This document shows, piece by piece, positions 57,638-64,000 of a DNA stretch of 64,000 nucleotides. Position 1 is the first letter of the stretch. Every line of letters begins with the position of its first letter. This DNA comes from Echria macrotheca. Taxonomy: Eukaryota; Ascomycota; Sordariomycetes; Sordariales; Schizotheciaceae. Below the pieces are notes generated by a model, which saw nothing but the letters and a program-made list of their open reading frames with translations, did not search any database and was not told the DNA's origin. Where the stretch lies: contig MU839842.1 of NCBI GenBank assembly GCA_030411725.1, positions 868,001 through 932,000 of the forward strand, given 5' to 3'. A program made the translations under genes and the position numbers.

Positions 57638-60406
57638 GTCGAGGGTTATCTTGTAGCCATAAACCGAGTCGTGAGGCAGCGGGGAACACGTTGCGAAGGT
57701 GGTGGGGAGGAAGTTGCCAACAACAGATCGGAAACACGCACTGTCACCCGATGCGACAAGACCAACCAAGACACCAGCGCGCCAGCCCCAATGACACGAG
57801 AGGATGCGGCGTGGCCGCAATCCTGCGTCAATTTTTGCACTAAACCGGTCGCATTCAAATAGTGGAGATTTCCTCTGACAGAACCGGTTAGCTGCCTCAA
57901 TGGCCTGCGATATCCCTGGGATGTTGCAGCGATCCCGAACATCCCGAAACCCACGTGCATCATCATCATCATCGTTATTGGAATGGTTTGCCTGGAATGG
58001 CGCTGTCCAGCTGATGTTCATTCCTCAATTCATCTCATCCATTAATTCATCCCTTCCCCGTCGACTGCTGAGGAGCGCGGGGGCCAAATGCGGCTGTGCC
58101 TGGAGCTCGTCCCAAGCTCACCGGCGCATTCCTGAAATTCTGAAATGCGCTGAAATGCGCTGAAAAGGGGTGCTGGGATTGTGTAACCGAACATCGTACA
58201 GCCAGCCCCGCGACGCGCTGGGCAAAACTCTAGCCGGAACAAGTCTCGCGTCGTTGGGTAGTTTGCATCAATAAACCGTGCTTTGTTTGCGACACATTTC
58301 ATCCCTCGAGTCAGGGATTGTTTCTCAAAAGCATTGCACCACCTGGACCAACAAGTTTGGGCTTATGGGATGAAGATTATCGTTTCACAAGTCATGCGTC
58401 ATGGGTACGAGTTTTGGGAACCAGGTTGTCTCCGCAGCTGGGGCCTAAAAATAGTCCAATTAAATGCCTTGGCGGTCCATCCTTCCGGGGAACAAACACG
58501 CTGCAACACCTGCCCGCGGAGGCTGACCCGCCGACGTGATGTTACCTTGAATAATGGAAGCCTGAGGCCGGTGTAACTTGGACGATGCTACCAACTCTGA
58601 TGTAAGCCTCCGCTGGTTGAATAATGGTTTCACCGTTTCTAGAATGGTCAGCGAGCCAACGCGCTACCGGAGACAGAGGTTGTCGACAGAGGAGACAGTG
58701 GATGACAAGCGGTGTGGTTTGTCCGGAAAAAGTGACAAAAGACATTTTTCGAGCTGAGTCCTACGAGCCTCTGAGGTGTGGATCTGTTAGGTATGTCTAA
58801 GTCACATGTCTAAACTACCTATATTCTCGTTCGGTGTAGCACACCCGGGGCTACTACAACTCTACTACATCTCGCCTGGCCGTTGTCGGTCAACGACGGG
58901 GCCTCTCCTCGGTCGCGCGACGCGTTTGGTCCTGATTGGGATGTCATTGCCCATCGCATGAGGGCTCAGAACACCCATTGATCGGCGATGCGGAGCTAAC
59001 CTGTCCTCAGCAGAGCCACGAGGGCCACGGCGACGGTGACGAGAATCGCGATAGCCCAGTACAGCTATTGCCCTTTGTGCATGGCTCTGATGTCGCCTGC
59101 ATGCATCCCAAATACGCTGGACACGGCGCTGAGAGGGAGCAGATGACAGTTACAATGGTGAAGGCGTACAAGGCGTCTTCCTGGTGGAGTTGCGTCGTTC
59201 GGCGTCGTGGCGGTTCTAGCCCGGTGTTAACTTCTCCCCCTAATCCAGAATGCTTTTGTATTTAGGCCAGCCTTACCTCGGAGTCCTGCCGGTAATGGGG
59301 CGCTGTTTGATGCCAACCTGGCCGGTGGTAAGGATGTCTGGGCTCTTCTTTGATGCGTCATGCTTCGTCGCCAGTATGTCTGTGTATCCAGATCTCGCGT
59401 TGCGGCCGATTCCCGGCGCGTGGTTGATGCTTCGGGACTGATGTCTGTACTGATGTTGGGGAATATTTCGATTGTTGGGCCAGAGTCTTTTTCGTGGCTT
59501 GTATTTCTTCATCGAGGAGCTCCATACTCCGCTCGTGGACTCGGTCGCCAGGCTTCTTGTCTATCTCCCTTTCCTGATTCACACACTCGATTAGAGTGTG
59601 AGATAGAGTCGCTTACTATTTAGTCCGGCCGGCTTCGGTAGATAGATGGTAGGTCCTCTCTTTTCTTCAAGTAGACATTGCGCTATCCTTCCCACGCCGC
59701 TGTCGGGGTTGACTTCTTCCAGTTCTTGGCACTTGCTTCCGGGGACAGGATGTGGCGGAGAGTGTCTAGCGGAACCCGGCTACATGTTTGTAGGCTTTGG
59801 CGTCTCCCGATATGTTATACCCGCAACCAGCCATCAAACTTGTGAATGGGCCCTACCTACTCTTGAGGAAGCTCTTTACTGGCATCGCAGTCAATAAATT
59901 CGGTATCGGATGGAGATGCACCCCAAGACAAGCAAACATGGCAAATGGTTTGATGCCACCCTCCCCTGCCTGATTTGTGATTTTTGATATGTGGTGGTAT
60001 TGGACTGTTTGTGGCGTTACCACTGGGTCCGGCATTGGCAGCGAACCGAAGCTCGAGGTGGACTTTCGTGTCAACACAACGAGTTGCACCCCCGTGGACT
60101 ATTCCACAAAGGGTGGATTTCGTCTGTGGGTGGGTGGATGCTGCACTTGAGTAAGAGACTGGTCTTGCCATCTGGGGTCAGGTTGTGACATAGCTAGGTA
60201 CTGGAAAGAAAGACTGCAGGACGTGGTGGCATCACGAGGCAGCTTAGCACTTGCCGCAGTAGCCCTAAGCTAACGCACGCGCCAAAATATAAATACCTAC
60301 CGTAAGCACTGCTCCTTCGAGAAGGGAGCCCAAGACCAACGCACTCGCTACCTGCTCCTAAACACTCACGATCTACCACATCTCTCAGACCAACAACCTC
60401 CATACA
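57638..60406. other. 2.8-kb spacer
   Basis: Divergent region between the mannosyltransferase and the cyclotransferase-like gene. A tRNA-like fragment near 58630-58690 was examined and rejected. Short open frames at 58936-59265 and 59250-59897 have no features. Confidence 0.5.
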
Positions 60407-60907
60407 ATGAATACCAATGCCAGCATGTCGACGAAACCGAAGCCACTTTTCGTGTATGGCACGCTGTGTGCCCTGCCCCTTCTAGCATGGGCGTTGACTG
60501 GAGAAGCCACCCAGGTGGATGCGATCAAGGGGATGCTGCGCAAAGCTACGGTTTCCGGCTACAAGCGGTGTGCGCTGCACGGCTGTGATTACCCTGCGGC
60601 GATCAAGGATGAAAATTCATCCATCGACGGATATGTTCTCCTCCTGGAAACAACCTCACAGCGCCGCAAGCTGGACGACTTTGAAGGAGAAGTCTACAAG
60701 GTAACGCCAGTTACCGCTTCGATCAAACTCTCGGAAGACCACAACAACAAACAAGATACAATCGAGGTCGACATGTATGTCTGGGATGGCGACATGACCA
60801 AACTGTCGCCAGAGCCTTGGGAATTGGAACAATTTATCTCAGACCGTCTTGATGACTGGCTCGACCTTTTTGATGGGATGGAGCTGGTCGGCAGCTCGGA
60901 GGACTAG
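60407..60907 (+). CDS. AIG2-like / gamma-glutamylcyclotransferase-family protein
   Basis: 166 residues, no intron. The FVYGTLCALPLL start (YGTL at 17-20) is the substrate-binding loop of the GGCT/AIG2 fold. VSGYKRCALHGCDYPAAI follows, then IDGYVLLL and LDDFEGEVYKVTPV, whose Glu93 (DDFEGE) is the expected general acid/base. The C-terminus ends in helix WELEQFISDRLDDWLDLF. Members release 5-oxoproline from gamma-glutamyl peptides or trim modified side chains; some AIG2-like proteins have no proven activity. Predicted cytosolic. The start is the first ATG after an AC-rich leader. The following gene fragment is an amidoligase, a family that forms gamma-glutamyl-type amide bonds; the adjacency is worth noting but may be chance. 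Confidence 0.88.
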   Translation: MNTNASMSTKPKPLFVYGTLCALPLLAWALTGEATQVDAIKGMLRKATVSGYKRCALHGCDYPAAIKDENSSIDGYVLLLETTSQRRKLDDFEGEVYKVTPVTASIKLSEDHNNKQDTIEVDMYVWDGDMTKLSPEPWELEQFISDRLDDWLDLFDGMELVGSSED

Positions 60908-61130
60908 CCAACAATCGGCAGCCCCCAGCGCTGCTTGTCAAGACACCGTTGGGTGCTCTTTCCCACAGCCGCTCCTTCCCTTTCCTTCCTGTAGATAGCA
61001 ACCTGCCCCCGACGGCTCTTGCCCTTTCTAATACAAGTGCAGCAACCACCCATCCTACACAAAATCCGGAAAAAAAAAACCCCCACAAAAAACAACCACC
61101 CATTCTGGGATATTTCACGGATTTCAACCA

Positions 61131-61162
61131 GCAACCCAATCCAGAAGCAACCCAATCCAGAA
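61131..61162. repeat. 16-bp direct tandem repeat, two copies
   Basis: Unit GCAACCCAATCCAGAA at 61131-61146 and 61147-61162, identical, in the leader just before the amidoligase ATG. Confidence 0.85.
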
Positions 61163-61185
61163 CACTCTCAAATCGCCGAGCCACC

Positions 61186-62183
61186 ATGCATTTCTCAATC
61201 GGCCTCGAGATTGAGGGTATCGCCTTGGCGAGGGCTTCATCGTCCACCGCTCTCCCTTCACGTTCGGCGGATCAACTTTCGCTTTTGGCCAATGCACTCC
61301 AAGACGCTGACATCCCTTCCGTCGTCTACATCTCAAGCTCAACTCGGGGCAGCGGCCCGGATTATGCTGTTTGGAACGTCACCACGATGCTACCATCAGC
61401 GAGCTCACCTCTGGCTCCGAGTCGGGTTTTCCGGTATTCCAGACGCGATATGGGTTTGAGCTCATCTCTCCTGTTTTCAATGTCATCGGCAACGAGTGAA
61501 AGAATACATTGGAACATGCGTTAGAGTCAAACTGGGCCGTAATAAAGTGGAAGGCGAATCGCAGCACAGGTCTCCACGTCCACCTCGGTCATCTCAACGG
61601 CGCACCAGCATTCAACTTGGAGGAGGTGAAGACGGTGGCAATGTTGTGTTGTCGTTTCGAAGATAAGAGATTAACTAGTAATGCCAACTTGGGATACCTA
61701 ATTAGACGCATCTGATAGGGGTGCACCCCCCTTTGCTACCTGTGCATCCCCTCGCAATAGCGTTCTACGCATCTGCTCTGTAATCTACCGTTGATATTTT
61801 TCCTAACAGCTGAATGTATGCTTTTCATAGGCCTATCTACTGTATGTAAGGGGTTTTAAACTTATTAAAAGTAAAGGTATAAGGTAGGTCAAACGCGTTT
61901 GCGAGAAGCTTAAACGCGCTCTAGGTAAAGAAAGATCTAGCAGATCTTATTTCTTGTGTATAAAAAGGTGGAAACACTGGAATAGATTAAAAGTAGCTTA
62001 TAAAGGGCCTGCTTATCGCTGCTCATGTGACTTACCGTTTTTGTTCGAACCTTTCCTTGGATTCTATCACATAGATGCGTACCTGATGGATCAAACGGGG
62101 GGTGCACCCCTATCAGATGCCGTTTAGATGCAATTGACGAGTTTCACCCCATGCATCGCCAGGTCGATAATGACAATAGGTAG
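61186..62183 (+). pseudogene. amidoligase-domain gene, broken by mutations and an inserted element
   Basis: The ATG at 61186 has a near-perfect context (GCCACCATG). The first stretch, MHFSIGLEIEG, is the ATP-grasp-like amidoligase opening, where the glutamate pair would bind metal. Near 61385 the coding frame moves: PDYAVWNVT continues as DATISELTSGSESG and YGFELISPVF only in another frame. An in-frame TGA follows at 61497-61499, at a position where a tryptophan would fit. Downstream, KANRSTGLHVHLGH and AFNLEEVKTVAML are clear amidoligase motifs. The sequence then meets the left end of a terminal-inverted-repeat element (61708); after its right end (62120) RLDAIDEFHPMHRQ resumes, ending at TAG 62181. 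An intron could explain one defect but not all. Active members join peptides or amines in ATP-dependent reactions. Confidence 0.7.
61708..62120. mobile_element. 413-bp terminal-inverted-repeat element (MITE-like)
   Basis: Perfect 24-bp inverted ends, beginning GCATCTGATAGGGGTGCACC (61708-61731) and mirrored at 62097-62120. The interior is AT-rich, has no transposase frame, and contains smaller repeats of the ACGCATCTG type near both ends. It sits inside an amidoligase reading frame, since family sequence is seen on both sides. No flush target-site duplication is visible; TTAGACGCA at the left and TTAGATGCA at the right are near-matches but are offset. The autonomous parent must lie elsewhere. 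Confidence 0.75.
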
Positions 62184-63720
62184 TCAATTCAAAAAAAATG
62201 GATTGCAAGATGCTCAGTTCCTCACAATTGTTGCTTGAAGACCATTAGGCGAGTTTGTTATCTTGTGTCGTTGCTCTCAGCGCATGTATACTCATTCATG
62301 CTATCTCCGCCTTATCATTGCTTCTTGGAGATTCGTCCCTGAATATTGCGACGTTGTCATCAGGGGGCTGAATCCTCATCCGAGCCTGGCTTCAGATCCC
62401 GTGCCTTTATCTCCGTCTCTCCTTAGAAATGCACAAGCTAGGCCTCTAAGACTTTGCTGTCTTCTTGAATTGCGTTTTCTTCTACTGCAGTTTAACGGTG
62501 TCGTCTTTGGCCGCATGCCCCTCTTTTACTTTAAAGGCCCAGGCTTGATTTTCCTTCGAACAGTCCTCGAGCTCGTTGGACTGTGACCGGTTTTCCACTA
62601 GATCACATTCCGAATATATCTTCTCTTCCGCGTTTCTGCAAAGCGGTGCTCCAACTGCTTCTTCTCTTCTCCCATATCACCCAAGAACGTTTCTCATTGC
62701 CGCATCCGCTTGTAGTTTTTGTTGCGCTTGTCCGGTCTGGACCTCCACAAGTAATCCACCCACCTCGAAGGCCATCATTGGCAGACTTTGTGCCGCAGTC
62801 TCGCGTGCCGGCGTCTCGGGTATTCGTTCTGGCTCGAGGATGACGGAATGTCCGGGAAGGGACTCAATGAATGATCGTTGAGGGGCTGCTGGTCAACGTT
62901 CTCATCATCCTCGTCTACATGCGTGCCGGTAGCAGCGAGCTCGTCGACGGATTGGAGGACACCGGAAATCGAAGAGCTGGCGGGCTTCATGCCGCTGAAG
63001 ACGTTCTAGATGCTCTGACGCAGGCGAGACATTGTGAATGTTGTTCCTGTCGACGGACACGGTCCCTCTCGATGCGCGAGAAGCTGCGACAGCGGGAGCA
63101 AACTCAGACTACGGAAAGCTATGCGGCTAAAAGCTAAACTAGGTGTTGCAAAAAGAGCCTTCTAGCTGAAGCGATTGGGCGAGATCAAGACATTGTTGCT
63201 GTGGGCACCTGCGGAAGAGTCAGATTGGAAAGATAGGGGTTTTGAGGGGCATGACGCAAGGGAGAGCCCCGACAGGCTTTGCAATGCCTGCAAAAGCAAA
63301 TCATTGGTGATTTATGCTTGCTGGTTTAATGTAGGTTGAAAGGTGTGATCGATAGGCCCTGGAGAGAAAAGGATCGTACATTGGAGCGTCTCGGTTTTGA
63401 CGAGTTGGGTCCACCAATGAATTATTTGCGACTCCCTGCTGCTTCTCAACCTCTCGTGCCTTCCTTGGCCACGCTTCAGGGGTAGGAAAGACCCACAATG
63501 GAGGCAGACGCAGGCAGAAGCCTAGATTTGTCACTTTCCGCATTGTTTTCGCAAGTTGAGCCGAGTCCGAGCGTAGAGACGCGCTGGGGCAAGAAATAAA
63601 TACCTAACCACGCGCCGCAGCCAATTGGACTGAAAATTTAGCAGCCTCTCCTCAGTAATACCCCCGGCCATCACCAACATGCCCAAGTATCCTGGCCCGG
63701 GTCGTAGCCTATACAGCGGG
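62184..63720. other. 1.5-kb spacer
   Basis: Several open frames of 70-107 residues without domains or splice support. May contain decayed sequence linked to the amidoligase locus; nothing definite. Confidence 0.4.
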
Positions 63721-63732
63721 AGCCACGATGCG

Positions 63733-64000
63733 AAAAACTCGAAAGGGAGGGCGAATACAACTCTGGTTTCCGGACGGATTACTGGAATGCTCACTCCGAC
63801 ATGATTCTGGTTCGGGAAGTGGCCATGATGCAAGTCATGGAGACAATTACCGACAAGCCCGACTGGCACATCAACATCTTCGACCATGAAACCGCCATGC
63901 AGTGGGAACAGGAGGCTCTGGACCGTTCCAACAACCACTACTGGAGGACTTGTTCTAACTTCCATGATCGCTGTTGGAAAACTGACGATGCAGACGGAAC
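63733..64000 (+). CDS. DUF4246-like protein, N-terminal part, cut by right edge
   Basis: A plus-strand frame from about 63733 reads CEKLEREGEYNSGFRTDYW, then SDMILVREVAMMQVMETITDKPDW, HINIFDHETAMQWEQEAL and FHDRCWKTDD, to the window end. The EYNSG...TD and RE..MM....ITDKP.W motifs are those of the fungal DUF4246 family, whose function is unknown. The expected family start MPKYPGPGR (ATG at 63680) lies in a different frame, and a TAG at 63708-63710 precedes the conserved block in its own frame. Either a short intron or a one-base shift separates them, so the gene may be damaged. The true start and length cannot be set. Confidence 0.6.

Noticed and set aside
58620..58700. tRNA-like fragment (AGCGAGCCAACGCGCTACCGGAG)
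   Set aside because: A D-arm-like piece is visible, but no matching acceptor stem, anticodon arm or T-loop could be built on either strand.
1..64000. CRISPR arrays, prophage, bacterial operons or ribosomal RNA
   Set aside because: No regularly spaced repeats, no bacterial gene layout and no rRNA-like blocks; all supported genes are eukaryotic with spliceosomal introns.

Overview
The window reads as nuclear DNA of a filamentous ascomycete, most likely a Sordariomycete. Evidence: about twenty protein genes split by short introns (about 39-75 nt, one of 241 nt) with GT(A/G)NGT donors, CTRAC branch sites and YAG acceptors; Zn(II)2Cys6 regulators, spherulin-4, CmcJ-like, DUF4246-like and DUF7702-like families typical of Pezizomycotina; an intron-containing tRNA-Tyr; and recurrent TAGGTACCTA-type palindromes in spacers. 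No ribosomal RNA, CRISPR or phage features are present. Exon junctions below were placed by eye from splice motifs and reading-frame continuity; summed exon lengths were checked to be multiples of three.

Layout, left to right. 1-9 kb: a truncated C2H2-type gene, a GPR1/FUN34/YaaH-type acetate-carrier-like membrane protein, a cytochrome P450 and a small secreted protein. 9.4-15.2 kb: a zinc-cluster regulator with a central finger, divergent from a CmcJ-like oxygenase-family gene. 16.5-19.8 kb: two multi-pass membrane proteins. 20.6-26.7 kb: a compact regulatory and transport module in which two zinc-cluster regulators converge and the second is divergent from a 14-TM MFS exporter; their shared promoter carries a CGG-N6-CCG palindrome. 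26.8-35.2 kb: a secreted fungus-specific protein, a secreted SurE-like phosphatase, a small membrane protein, a J-domain protein and an RlpA-like double-psi barrel protein. 35.8-42.6 kb: a second P450, tRNA-Tyr, a short inverted-repeat element and an OPT oligopeptide transporter. 44.8-53.2 kb: a spherulin-4-like protein, a 12-cysteine secreted protein with two CBM19-like modules, an MFS transporter and an ammonium transporter. 56.5-64 kb: an OCH1-like mannosyltransferase, a gamma-glutamylcyclotransferase-like protein, an amidoligase pseudogene split by a 413-bp terminal-inverted-repeat element, and a DUF4246-like gene running off the right edge.

Functionally the window is rich in nutrient uptake (acetate-like, peptide, ammonium), secretion, P450 chemistry and transcriptional control, but has no polyketide synthase, NRPS or terpene synthase. 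Any metabolite cluster here is backbone-less or continues outside. The most distinctive items are the amidoligase gene broken by an inverted-repeat element, the duplicated CBM19-like secreted protein, the CmcJ-like gene with a long N-terminal extension next to a regulator, and the two-regulator/exporter block. Several large spacers (1-3.3, 42.6-44.8, 45.8-48.2, 53.2-56.5, 57.6-60.4 kb) hold nothing I can defend as a gene.
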